Shown here piece after piece: positions 26,367 to 37,549 of a DNA stretch of 64,000 nucleotides. The notes beneath the pieces are model-generated. The model was not told the DNA's origin. It did not search any database and worked only from the letters and a program-made list of their open reading frames with translations. The stretch is from Bin5 sp965220715. GTDB taxonomy: Bacteria > Chloroflexota > Anaerolineae > Caldilineales > Caldilineaceae. Numbering within the stretch: position 1 is the stretch's first letter; the number at the start of each line of letters is the position of its first letter. A program made the translations under genes and the position numbers. The stretch is from positions 1,550,001 to 1,614,000 of the forward strand of contig OZ244843.1 in assembly GCA_965220715.1 (NCBI GenBank), written 5' to 3'.

Positions 26367-27038
26367 CTAAATCCAGTCCTGGTCCTGCAGGAAGCTCGTT
26401 AAGCCGGGGATCGCGAATCGCTTGCCCTGATAGGCCTGATACCCATAATAGGCCAGCGCCAGGAAGCCCATCAACGCCAGCAACGGGCCAAGACAAAATA
26501 CGACCATCACGACCAACCAGCCGATGATTGGCACGAAAGCCAGGATTGTCGACCCCACGCTCATAAGCAACACGAACAGAATAAAGGTCATCGACAGCGC
26601 CAAACTCTGGATGGCATGGAACCGCTGGAACGGGCGCTTCTTGCCGCTTGCGCTCAAAAGCACCAGGATCGGCATTATCAGCGGAATCAGCACTTGCGTC
26701 ACATAGCACAGTAACGCGATCAAACGGTCATCGCCGTCGGCCGATATATCAACCGCTGCACTGTGCATGAATTCGCCGCGGCGCAGGGCAGTGGCTGCCG
26801 CACCCGCCTGTGTGCGGGCTGAATCGGCGAACTGCTCGGCAGGTGTTGGTTCAGGCAGCTCGCCGCTACCGTCATCGTCGGTCCCGTCCCCCACCGGCAC
26901 TTCCGTCTCTTCCCAATCGCCAGTCGAACCTGCAACGGGCCCCGCGTATGCGGTCTCTGCGTTCCCCGCCTCGACTTCACCCGACTCCGCCTGCGGGGAA
27001 CCCTCTTCGAACTGCTGCTCTTCTCTCTCGTTCTCCAC
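26367..27038 (-). CDS. DUF4870/Tic20-like membrane protein with acidic N-terminus
   Basis: 223 residues from a GTG start at 27038, chosen for the GGAGAAGAG just upstream; a longer ATG frame to 27179 has no such signal. The first ~105 residues are strongly acidic and low-complexity (many Glu, Asp, Gly, Pro). The rest holds three or four membrane segments with LIALLCYVTQVLIPLIMP and KKRPFQRFHAIQSLAL, the DUF4870 pattern. Function unknown. It is transcribed alone, divergently from fmt, and ends in a strong terminator. Confidence 0.75.
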   Translation of the reverse strand: MENEREEQQFEEGSPQAESGEVEAGNAETAYAGPVAGSTGDWEETEVPVGDGTDDDGSGELPEPTPAEQFADSARTQAGAAATALRRGEFMHSAAVDISADGDDRLIALLCYVTQVLIPLIMPILVLLSASGKKRPFQRFHAIQSLALSMTFILFVLLMSVGSTILAFVPIIGWLVVMVVFCLGPLLALMGFLALAYYGYQAYQGKRFAIPGLTSFLQDQDWI

Positions 27039-27280
27039 GGCTCTTCTCCATCGGCTACATGCGACAGCAAACGCCCCTGCAAACCAACTGTCTCTGTCCC
27101 CATGTTCCCTGAACCCAATTTCGCATTCACGACATCCAGCCATCGAGGGATTGGGCGATTTCTTGTGCTGCCGTTGCAACGGCAGCCATTCTTGCCAGGA
27201 AATCTTTACTCTGTCTGTATGCCGTCATAACTACTCTACGCAAGTTCCCGCCGAAGGTTTCCAACCCACTCTGGCGAATG

Positions 27281-27289
27281 TGCTACAAT
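27281..27289 (+). promoter_or_regulatory. Extended -10 promoter element before fmt
   Basis: TGCTACAAT, an extended -10 box (TGnTACAAT), with no good -35. It ends 7 nt before the ATG at 27297, so transcription would begin at or next to the start codon. Confidence 0.55.
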
Positions 27290-27296
27290 AGCGGTT

Positions 27297-28310
27297 ATGG
27301 TCGCACTTTCAGCAGTTCCCCAACCGAAAGTCAAAGAAACCATCCGCATCGTCTTCATGGGTACGCCCGACTTCGCCTTGCCCTCTCTGACCTCCTTGCA
27401 CGGGTTGGCTGCGCAGGCAGGTTGGCAGCTTGCGGGCGTTGTCACCCAGCCGGACCGACGGGCCGGCCGGGGCAAAAAGCTGGTCGCCGGGCCTATCAAA
27501 ACGTTCGCCCTGGAACAGCGGCTTCCGGTGTTGCAACCGGAGCGCCTGCGGCAAAATGACGCGCCGCGCGCCGAAGGACAGCCGGACCCACTCGAATGGC
27601 TGCGCATGCTGGTCCCGGATCTGATCGTTGTCGCCGCCTTCGGACAGATTCTCCCAACGCGCGTGCTGGAGATCCCGACGTTTGGCTGTTTGAACGTGCA
27701 TGCCAGCCTGCTGCCTGCCTATCGCGGCGCGTCACCTGTCACCGCGGCGCTTCTGGATGGCCTGACAGAGACAGGCGTAACAATAATGCTAATGGACGCC
27801 GGCATGGATACCGGGCCGGTGCTCACCCAGGCCCGCCTGCCTGTCCGGGCGGACGATACGACCGCCTCTCTCAGCGAGCGGCTGGCGGCCCGCGGCGCAG
27901 AACTGCTTGCCGAGACCATCCCCGGCTGGTTGGCTGGCAATGTCGCCCCGGTCGTCCAGGCCGAACTGCCCGGCGCCTCGTCCGTCTGCCGCCTGGTGAA
28001 GAAGCGGGACGGCCAGATCGACTGGACATTGCCGGCGGCGCGCATCGAACGCATGATTCGCGCCTATGCCCCATGGCCGGCCGCCTCTACCAGATGGAAA
28101 GAGCAGAACTTCAAACTGTGGCACGGCCGCGTCATCACTGGCCACGCCGCCCCAGGCCATGTAGTGGAGTTCAATGGCCATGTCGCCGTGGGAACCGGCG
28201 ACGGCTTGCTGGCGCTGCTGACGGTCCAGCCCGCCGGAAAAAAAAGTATGCCAGTGGCCACATTTCTCAACGGCGCGCCTGATTTTGTCGGCTCCCGCCT
28301 GGGTGGTTGA
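27297..28310 (+). CDS. fmt: Methionyl-tRNA formyltransferase
   Basis: 337 residues. The enzyme formylates initiator Met-tRNA with 10-formyltetrahydrofolate. Family signatures are FMGTPDFALPSL near the start, the catalytic Asn-His-Asp region (CLNVHASLLPAYRGASP, then TIMLMDAGMDTGPVL) and the C-terminal OB-fold domain. The ATG at 27297 adds about 20 residues before the usual first strand and sits only 7 nt after an extended -10 box, so the mRNA may be leaderless; no Shine-Dalgarno is seen. A tRNA-Pro gene follows 88 nt after its stop. Confidence 0.96.
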   Translation: MVALSAVPQPKVKETIRIVFMGTPDFALPSLTSLHGLAAQAGWQLAGVVTQPDRRAGRGKKLVAGPIKTFALEQRLPVLQPERLRQNDAPRAEGQPDPLEWLRMLVPDLIVVAAFGQILPTRVLEIPTFGCLNVHASLLPAYRGASPVTAALLDGLTETGVTIMLMDAGMDTGPVLTQARLPVRADDTTASLSERLAARGAELLAETIPGWLAGNVAPVVQAELPGASSVCRLVKKRDGQIDWTLPAARIERMIRAYAPWPAASTRWKEQNFKLWHGRVITGHAAPGHVVEFNGHVAVGTGDGLLALLTVQPAGKKSMPVATFLNGAPDFVGSRLGG

Positions 28311-28357
28311 CCGGCCAATTGCCGAGATAAACACGATCGGGAATTGCAATATCCGAT

Positions 28358-28386
28358 TTGGTAGCTCGGCCGCCGCATGGTATACT
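28358..28386 (+). promoter_or_regulatory. Promoter of tRNA-Pro
   Basis: TTGGTA (28358-28363), 17-nt spacer, TATACT (28381-28386) preceded by TGG, which makes an extended -10. It ends 11 nt before the mature tRNA 5' end. Confidence 0.75.
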
Positions 28387-28397
28387 CCTGCCTGTGT

Positions 28398-28474
<77 letters not shown>

Positions 28475-28480
28475 GAATGC

Positions 28481-28532
28481 AGAGGGAGACGGCATCACTC
28501 AAGGTACAAACGTGATGTTTTCTCCCTCTTTT
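28481..28532 (+). terminator. Terminator downstream of tRNA-Pro
   Basis: A 9-bp outer stem (AGAGGGAGA/TCTCCCTCT), a 3x3 internal loop, and a 6-bp inner stem (CATCAC/GTGATG) with a 13-nt loop, followed by TTT. It begins 7 nt after the encoded CCA. Confidence 0.7.
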
Positions 28533-28915
28533 GATTTCCTCCATCCCTTTCCCGCTGTAGGAGACGGAGGGGTTGCTTCCATCGCCGCCGGGTACCCAGA
28601 TGGCGTATCAAAAGGCAAGTCACATGGACTATCCCGTCACCTCCTGGAAAATATGTAGACACTCTGCCAAGGCAGAAAATCGGAAGCTTGCTTCCGCCTG
28701 CGGATGCCGCCCATAGTCAGCTGGAAAATCGTCCAGGCCAATAGACGCATATCCAGGCCGCGTGGTCGTCCGCCGGGCTGGCTGGCGGAAGCACACGCCT
28801 GAAAAGAAAACCGGCTGTCTGCCGAATCTATTGCGAATCGCCCAGTTTTAACCGGAACAACGTATACTACATTCCTGCCGACTGCCGTTACTCTTCGAAT
28901 AGACTCACTGTACCG
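28533..28915. other. Intergenic region with no recognised gene
   Basis: About 380 nt between the tRNA-Pro terminator and the Fn3/LRR gene. I see only short inverted repeats (for example GGAAGCTTGCTTCC near 28681) and a TATACT at 28863 without a good -35 box. Confidence 0.5.
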
Positions 28916-30739
28916 ATGTTGCGACAGAAACAGGTTAAGTTAGCATTAATAGTGTTGGGCGTCTGGCTGATGCTGGCAGCCCTTTTTGCTGCCCTCCCCT
29001 CTCTTTCTGCGCTCTTGGGCACCGTATACGTGCAAGAAAACAGCCGGGCCATCGGCGTGGTACGCGTGGAAAGCAACCAGTCCGGCGTGCTTGAAATTTC
29101 GTGGGATGCTCCGGCGGAGACACCTCTCGATTACCGCGTCATCTGGGCGCGGGTAGGCGAAAGTTTTCCGTCGCGGCCCGACGATCCCGGAAATGCCTAT
29201 CCAACGAGTCCTTCCTATATGTCAATAGCTCTGGATCATGGAATGCGATACCAGGTGCAAGTGCGCGCCCGCTACGAGGATGCCGATGGTGATTGGAGTG
29301 CCCCCGTAGAGGCTGTCGTCGCATCCGCACCCCCTGCCACTCCGGCGCCGCCACCTGTGCGGCCAACTGCGCGGCCGGGACAACCGCAAAACCTGCGGGC
29401 AGAGGTCACGCACAATAGCGTATCGTTGAACTGGTCGGCGCCAGGGGACAATGGCAGTGTCAGTGGCTATCAGATCCTGCGTCGTGACAGAAATGAAGAT
29501 CCTGTAGACCAGTTCTCGATCCTGGAGGAGGACACCGGCAGTCCTGCCACAAGCTATGTGGACAGCACCGTCTTGCCGGACGGACGGTACACCTACCGCG
29601 TCAGGGCATTGAACGGGACCGTCCTTGGGTCCGCGTTCGCACATGTTGACGCCAACACGCTGAGCGTTCCGTCAGCATTTACCGCGACGTCCACCGCGGC
29701 ACCTGCGCCAACAGCCGTGCTTCCTCAGGTGCCCTTGCAGGGCATTCCGAGCCCGACCCCAATTTCAGAAAGAGACGTTTTGGCTGCTGTCTACCGCGCT
29801 ACCGGTGGTCCCCATTGGGCGCTGAACACCAACTGGCTGAGCGATGAGCCCATCGGGACCTGGTACGGAGTGACCGCTGACGAAAGCGGAAGTGTGATTG
29901 AGTTGAATCTCAACAGAAACTTTCTGTATGGGTCGATTCCAGCCGAGTTGGGCAGCCTCACCAATCTGAAAACCCTGCGTATGGCGGGCAACAGCCTGGT
30001 CGGGTCGATCCCGGTTGAACTGGACAACCTCACTGCTCTGACCAACCTGGATTTGCAGGACAACATTCTGAGTGGGTCGATTCCAGCCGAACTGGGCAAA
30101 CTCTCCAATCTGGCATGGCTGGAGTTGTCAGAGAACCAACTGAGCGGATCGATCCCGCCTGAGCTTAGCAATCTCACCAACCTGACAGTGTTGGCTCTTT
30201 CACACAACCAACTGACCGGAACCTTTCCTTGGTGGCTGAAGGAGCTTGACGGCCTGCAGATTCTGAAAGTTTCGGGCAACCAGTTCACCGGTTGCATGTC
30301 CGCACATCTGCTGGACATATGGGTCGATGATCTCGACCAGACTTTTATTCCAACCTGCAGGGAGGCCCTCATCACTTTCTACTTTGCCACCGGCGGCTCG
30401 GAATGGGAGCACAATACCAATTGGCGGCGGTCCGACATATCTCTCGCGCAATGGTTTGGGGTGACCACCGACGACGACGGACGGGTTACAGCGATCGATC
30501 TTTCGGGCAATAAGCTGGTTGGCGCCCTGCCGGCGCGAATAGGCAACCTCATATATTTGGAAAAGCTGGACCTTTCCGGTAACGAACTTGCCGGGTCGAT
30601 TCCTCCAGAACTGGGCAATCTGGCCAACTTGTCGACCTTGTATCTTGGAGGCAACAGGTTGACAGGATGTGTACCTGCCAGCCTGCGGGAGATAGAGAAC
30701 AACGACCTGGACAGCCTTGGTCTGGAGTTCTGCCAATAA
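28916..30739 (+). CDS. Fibronectin type III / leucine-rich-repeat surface protein
   Basis: 607 residues. An N-terminal hydrophobic segment (about 10-35) acts as signal or anchor. Two Fn3 domains follow (about 45-135 and 157-250) with Pro/Ala/Thr-rich linkers, then two LRR modules. Each module opens with a similar cap (YRATGGPHWALNTNW at about 290; YFATGGSEWEHNTNW at about 485) and continues with plant-like repeats (NLxxLxLxxNxLxGSIPxELGxL), about five in the first and three in the second. Each ends with a Cys cap (TGCMSAHL; TGCVPASL). It is probably a cell-surface binding or adhesion protein. No clear Shine-Dalgarno is seen. Confidence 0.85.
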   Translation: MLRQKQVKLALIVLGVWLMLAALFAALPSLSALLGTVYVQENSRAIGVVRVESNQSGVLEISWDAPAETPLDYRVIWARVGESFPSRPDDPGNAYPTSPSYMSIALDHGMRYQVQVRARYEDADGDWSAPVEAVVASAPPATPAPPPVRPTARPGQPQNLRAEVTHNSVSLNWSAPGDNGSVSGYQILRRDRNEDPVDQFSILEEDTGSPATSYVDSTVLPDGRYTYRVRALNGTVLGSAFAHVDANTLSVPSAFTATSTAAPAPTAVLPQVPLQGIPSPTPISERDVLAAVYRATGGPHWALNTNWLSDEPIGTWYGVTADESGSVIELNLNRNFLYGSIPAELGSLTNLKTLRMAGNSLVGSIPVELDNLTALTNLDLQDNILSGSIPAELGKLSNLAWLELSENQLSGSIPPELSNLTNLTVLALSHNQLTGTFPWWLKELDGLQILKVSGNQFTGCMSAHLLDIWVDDLDQTFIPTCREALITFYFATGGSEWEHNTNWRRSDISLAQWFGVTTDDDGRVTAIDLSGNKLVGALPARIGNLIYLEKLDLSGNELAGSIPPELGNLANLSTLYLGGNRLTGCVPASLREIENNDLDSLGLEFCQ

Positions 30740-30741
30740 TT

Positions 30742-31455
30742 CCCCCTACTCTGGATTCAGAGCAGTCGCAACCGACAGCATTTGCCTTCGCTTTCTTCTA
30801 TGTCACTTCCGGGATCACCCCTTCCTTTGCCAGCGAAGGAGACACAGCCAGCCAGGAGGACGAGGCGCCCACTCTCGAATCTCTGACCGAGCGCATCGCC
30901 GGCCTTGAGAATCGGATCGCAGAACTGGAAATGCACCAGGATGAAATTGCCGCGCAGGGGCTCGCCTATCCCATTTTCGACACCATCGCCGCCGTCTATC
31001 TGCTCGACCAGGTCGACATCTAAGCGCTGCATGAGCGCCTGCATGAAGGGGATGGCATCATGCCGGGCGATTCCGGACAGTTCAGGCGCCTCGTGCATCT
31101 GCTTTCCGCTGTCGACTTGCCGCCAGAACTGGCCGAAGAAGGGACGGCGCTCGTCGAAACCCTTACGCAGCTCTCAGCAGCGCTTGCCGACGATGACTTG
31201 GAGAATGCCGTACCCCTTGCCTCGGCCGCCCACGAAGCGCAGCATCACTTCTCCAGCAACGTCGCCGACTGGTTTGACCGCACCCTGATACCTGTGGAGG
31301 GGGATCCCGACCAGGCAGAGGAATCCGACGATTGCGATAAAGAAGGCAGTGAAGAAGACAGCCACGGCCACAGCGACGACAGCGACCACCCTTGCGACGA
31401 CCACAATTCAGAAGATACCCATGACGACGGACATGACCACAGCCACGGAGAATAA
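30742..31455 (+). pseudogene. Interrupted gene for a secreted His/Asp-rich protein
   Basis: One reading frame continues across 30742-31455 except for an in-frame TAA at 31021-31023; the codons after it (ALHERLHEGDGIMPGD) join smoothly to the downstream part. A signal-like hydrophobic stretch (FAFAFFYVTSGITPSFAS) and a coiled coil (LTERIAGLENRIAELEMHQ) precede the stop, and the C-terminus is a His/Asp/Glu-rich tail of about 45 residues (HDHSHGE at the end) suited to bind metal. The frame also lacks a good start; the only upstream ATG, at 30667, lies inside the LRR gene. It directly precedes two CopC-type genes, so a lost copper-handling protein is likely. A sequencing or assembly error is the alternative. 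Confidence 0.6.
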
Positions 31456-31458
31456 CTT

Positions 31459-32205
31459 GTGACCCTGACGCAAATGCGCAAAGGTAGCGTCAAGCTGCTG
31501 GGGTTGGCGTTATTACTGGTCACTATCCATTATCCACTGGCCACTGCAGTTCTGGCCCATTCCGATTACGATCGCTCTGTGCCGGCTGCCGATGAAGTCG
31601 TTGTCCGGGCTCCACAGCAGGTACAAGTCTGGTTTACCCAGGAATTGTTCCGCCGCGAAGGCCAGAACAGCCTCGAAGTGTACGGCCCCGATCAACAGAG
31701 GATCGATCTGGACGACGCCGCCATCGACGATGACGACCGCAAGCTGATGACCGTCTCGCTGCCACCGGACCTTGCAAATGGCGTCTACATCGTGCGCTGG
31801 CGCACCCTTTCCGCCGATGACGGCGACGACGCCAACGGCGAGTTCCAGTTCACAGTCGACGCCGACGAGCCGACGGCTGAGGCCGGTCAGCCAGCCGACA
31901 GCCCGGATGCCGCACCATCAGCCACGCCAATAGCCGCAGCGGGGAACACTCAACCATCGCCCACGAATACAGCCAAAGTGGAGAGCGCAGGGCCTCAATC
32001 GCCGCCCCCCTCTGGCGATCCGGCTTCCGAAGGCGCCGAAACACCTCCCGGTCAGGATGACCAGAGTCCGGGGCTGCCCTGCATGGGCAGTTCCTTTCCG
32101 GTCCTATTGCTCCTCGGCGCGTTTCTGATGGCCGGAAGGCGCCGAAGGCTGAGCGAGACCCAGTTCCAGGGCATCTGGCGCGGCCTGAGCGGAAAGAAAA
32201 AATAG
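31459..32205 (+). CDS. CopC-domain protein with C-terminal membrane anchor
   Basis: 248 residues from a GTG start 4 nt after the stop of the interrupted gene. A signal peptide (about 1-33) should be cut before HSDYDRSVP, leaving an N-terminal His as in CopC copper sites. The CopC beta-sandwich follows (VQVWFTQELFR, IVRWRTLSADDG, FQFTV). The usual DGH motif reads DGDDANG, so one His ligand is missing. A Pro/Ser/Thr-rich linker leads to a short membrane segment and a basic tail (LLGAFLMAGRRRR). It lies just upstream of the larger CopC-CopD gene. Confidence 0.82.
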   Translation: MTLTQMRKGSVKLLGLALLLVTIHYPLATAVLAHSDYDRSVPAADEVVVRAPQQVQVWFTQELFRREGQNSLEVYGPDQQRIDLDDAAIDDDDRKLMTVSLPPDLANGVYIVRWRTLSADDGDDANGEFQFTVDADEPTAEAGQPADSPDAAPSATPIAAAGNTQPSPTNTAKVESAGPQSPPPSGDPASEGAETPPGQDDQSPGLPCMGSSFPVLLLLGAFLMAGRRRRLSETQFQGIWRGLSGKKK

Positions 32206-32212
32206 CGGACCA

Positions 32213-34471
32213 ATGTCGAGAGCTCCCTGGCGTGGCGCGGCCAGGTCGATCAAGGCTGCCTTCCAAAATGTGAAAATGTTGCGCCTGCGGTTGGCGTGGC
32301 TGGCCGCGGCTCTGCTGCTGCTGCTGTCCCCGCAGATCACCCAGGCCCACGCGCTGCTCGTGCGCGCCGACCCCCAGCCCAACGCAGAACTCACGCAGCC
32401 GCCCGCGGCCCTCCAATTCTGGTTCAGCGAACCGCTCGAAGCGACCTTCACCGGTGTCCGCATTCTCACCGCCGGCGGCACTGAAATACCAACCGGCGCG
32501 CCGCGCATCGACCCCGTCGACTCCACCCATCTGACCCTACCGCTGGAGAGTATCGAGCCGGGCATCTACACCGTCGTCTGGCAGACTCTCTCCAGCGTGG
32601 ACGGTCACGAGTGGGTCGGCTCTTTCCCCCTCACCATCCTGAATCCTGACGGCACCCGTCCCGCAGGCAGCGCCGTTGAGGTCGCCGTCCACCATCAGGA
32701 TGGCCTTCCGCCCCTTGCCGATTCCTTACTCCGTTGGCTCTCCCTGCTCAGCGCAGCATTTCTTGTCGGCCCGTTGTCCATCCGCTGGCTGTTGGCGGGA
32801 GCGGCTGCGCGTGAGAATGACGAGTTCAGCCTGATCGTAGACAGGCTCTCCCAATCGATCGCTCTGGCCGGGGCAATCGGTCTGTCCGCCGGCGGCTGGC
32901 TTCAACTACTCGTTCAGGCGCTGCGTTTGGGGGGGATCGGCGAATTTCCCGAGCTGTTGCTCGCCACCCGCCCCGGCAATCTGCTGCTGATGCGCCAGGC
33001 GCTGCTGGCGGCAGTCCTCCTTCTGACAATGCGCAATCGATTGGCTGCCGTCATCTCTCCCCTTTCGAGCGGGGGCGCGTCAAGCCCTGCCACCCTGTCC
33101 GGTCGCATGCGTCGTGCCGCTCCGCATTTCTTTTGGCTCTATCTGGGGTTGTGCGTCCTTGGACTGGGCGGCACGCTATTCTATCACCTGAATCTGTGGA
33201 TTCTCGCGGTTGCGATCGTGGTTGCAACCAGCATCCTGTCCGACCTTCTGGTCCGCCGGGAGCAGACAAAGGCCAGGGTCTTTCCGAAGCAGGCCAGGGC
33301 GACCCTGCTGACGACGGCTGCACTCTTTACCTTTGCCGCCAGCAGCCACGCCGCCGCCGCCCACGGCAGCGGCTGGGCCGTCGCCGCCGATTTCGCGCAT
33401 CTTGTCGCCGCCGCGGTCTGGGCGGGCGGTCTGATCTTCCTGGCCCTGCTGTTGCTGCAGCTGCATCGGCTGCAGACGGTGCCCGGCCCAAGCGGGTTGA
33501 TCCGTCTGCTGCGGCGCTTCTCACTCAGCGCACAGGTGGCGGTATTCGTACTGGCGCTGACCGGTCTTTTCAGCAGTTTCGTGCAGCTGCCGGGGATCGA
33601 CAGCCTCTTCAGTACCACCTATGGGCAGGTTCTTCTCATCAAACTGGTGACTGTCGCCGCCATCCTCGCGCTGGCCTTCCTCAACAATCGCGCCGTACAA
33701 CAGGCGGAAGAGACAGTCACCCGCCAACCAAGACTGCGCCACTTCTCGCGACGGGTAGCAGTTGAGGCTGGCATGGCCGCTGTCCTGTTCATTTCGGTGG
33801 CGGTACTCGTGCAGACGCCGACCCCCAAACTGCCCCTGCCAACAACCCCGGTGGCGCCCTCGCTGCCTTTCAACAATATGGCCTACGATAGCGACTTGGC
33901 AATCCACCTGCAGGTAACCCCCAATCAGGTCGGTCACAACCGCTATTGGGTACATCTTTCCCATCCCGATTCCTCCGATATCGGTGAGGTCCAGCTGGTG
34001 CGTCTCTTCTTCAACCACGAATCGGGCCAGATGGGGCAGGCGCGTCTCGATCTGGCCGACCTGGGCGAGGACGCCTTCGGCGCAGAGGGCGCCTTCCTCA
34101 ACCGCGATGGCGAATGGAACCTGTCAGTCTACGTGCGCCGACGGGGCATGAACGACGTCTTGGCAGAAATTTCAGTCCCCGTTCCGTCAGCGGAGTCTGT
34201 GCAAAAGATCGCCCGCTTCCCCTGGCGCAACCCGGTCCCCAGGCTGCCGGCGCAAATGTTGGTCGGCGCGCTGTTGATCGCCCTGTCGCTTGCCCCGCTC
34301 CTGTGGCGGCGTCCGCTGCTGCGTGCCAGCCGTCCGCTCTACATCGTCCTGGCGATGGCCGCCCTCTTCTTCTTTCTTAGCGGCGCGCTGCTTGGCCTTA
34401 CCGCATTCTCACAGTTCAACGACCCGGCCGCGCCCGCCGCGTCGCGTCCTCCTCTAATCAGCGCCCCATAA
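32213..34471 (+). CDS. CopC-CopD fusion, copper transport/resistance protein
   Basis: 752 residues. After a signal peptide cut before HALLVRADP, the CopC domain (about 44-150) keeps the N-terminal His and the DGHEWVGSF motif. A CopD-type membrane domain follows with about eight hydrophobic segments (about 170-540) containing AHLVAAAVWAGGL, the typical CopD helix with its His. The C-terminal ~180 residues hold an extracytoplasmic domain and a last pair of membrane segments. It starts 7 nt after the upstream CopC gene and is probably co-transcribed. Copper uptake is the usual role. Confidence 0.9.
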   Translation: MSRAPWRGAARSIKAAFQNVKMLRLRLAWLAAALLLLLSPQITQAHALLVRADPQPNAELTQPPAALQFWFSEPLEATFTGVRILTAGGTEIPTGAPRIDPVDSTHLTLPLESIEPGIYTVVWQTLSSVDGHEWVGSFPLTILNPDGTRPAGSAVEVAVHHQDGLPPLADSLLRWLSLLSAAFLVGPLSIRWLLAGAAARENDEFSLIVDRLSQSIALAGAIGLSAGGWLQLLVQALRLGGIGEFPELLLATRPGNLLLMRQALLAAVLLLTMRNRLAAVISPLSSGGASSPATLSGRMRRAAPHFFWLYLGLCVLGLGGTLFYHLNLWILAVAIVVATSILSDLLVRREQTKARVFPKQARATLLTTAALFTFAASSHAAAAHGSGWAVAADFAHLVAAAVWAGGLIFLALLLLQLHRLQTVPGPSGLIRLLRRFSLSAQVAVFVLALTGLFSSFVQLPGIDSLFSTTYGQVLLIKLVTVAAILALAFLNNRAVQQAEETVTRQPRLRHFSRRVAVEAGMAAVLFISVAVLVQTPTPKLPLPTTPVAPSLPFNNMAYDSDLAIHLQVTPNQVGHNRYWVHLSHPDSSDIGEVQLVRLFFNHESGQMGQARLDLADLGEDAFGAEGAFLNRDGEWNLSVYVRRRGMNDVLAEISVPVPSAESVQKIARFPWRNPVPRLPAQMLVGALLIALSLAPLLWRRPLLRASRPLYIVLAMAALFFFLSGALLGLTAFSQFNDPAAPAASRPPLISAP

Positions 34472-34710
34472 GCCCAACAGTAACCCAATCTACAACCGCA
34501 ATTCAACCTTCTAACTGCATCGTTTTCTGCTCTCTCAAGAGCGGGGCCAGCCTCTGCAACGCACCGCTTATCTTTTTCATACACTCCGCAAATGTGCCTG
34601 TGATGAACGCCGAATATACTGAAAACAAACACGCACGGCCAATTCCGGCCCGAACAGAGACCTTATGCGCCTGTTACGGAATAGGCAGCGGAATCGAAAA
34701 GGAGAGTTCA

Positions 34711-37332
<2,622 letters not shown>

Positions 37333-37340
37333 AATGGATT

Positions 37341-37368
37341 CTGCGCGAAACCAAGATCTTTCGCGCAG
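37341..37368 (+). terminator. Hairpin downstream of clpB (first of two)
   Basis: Perfect 10-bp inverted repeat (CTGCGCGAAA and TTTCGCGCAG) with an 8-nt loop, 8 nt after the clpB stop, followed by ATTTCG. Probable terminator with a weak T run. Confidence 0.65.
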
Positions 37369-37392
37369 ATTTCGTCATACAGCGATTCGTGG

Positions 37393-37424
37393 GATACGCC
37401 CTCGGCACTTTGCGAGGGCGTATC
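37393..37424 (+). terminator. Hairpin downstream of clpB (second of two)
   Basis: Perfect 12-bp inverted repeat (GATACGCCCTCG and CGAGGGCGTATC) with an 8-nt loop, followed by CGCGTTTTCGG. It lies 24 nt after the first hairpin. Both precede the desaturase gene by more than 120 nt. Confidence 0.65.
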
Positions 37425-37549
37425 CGCGTTTTCGGTTGCGCGACCGTGAATAATCAGGTACAATTCCTCCATATCGCCGCCCCGGCGACCGCTTGGTTGT
37501 CGAGGCAGCCGGAAACACCTGAAGCACACAACCGAAAGGACCTCCGGCC

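Noticed and set aside
28533..28915. A small RNA or riboswitch in the region before the Fn3/LRR gene
   Set aside because: Only short imperfect inverted repeats are seen; no known riboswitch core could be recognised by eye.
34472..34710. CIRCE or HrcA operator upstream of clpB
   Set aside because: No TTAGCACTC-N9-GAGTGCTAA-like inverted repeat is visible in the region.
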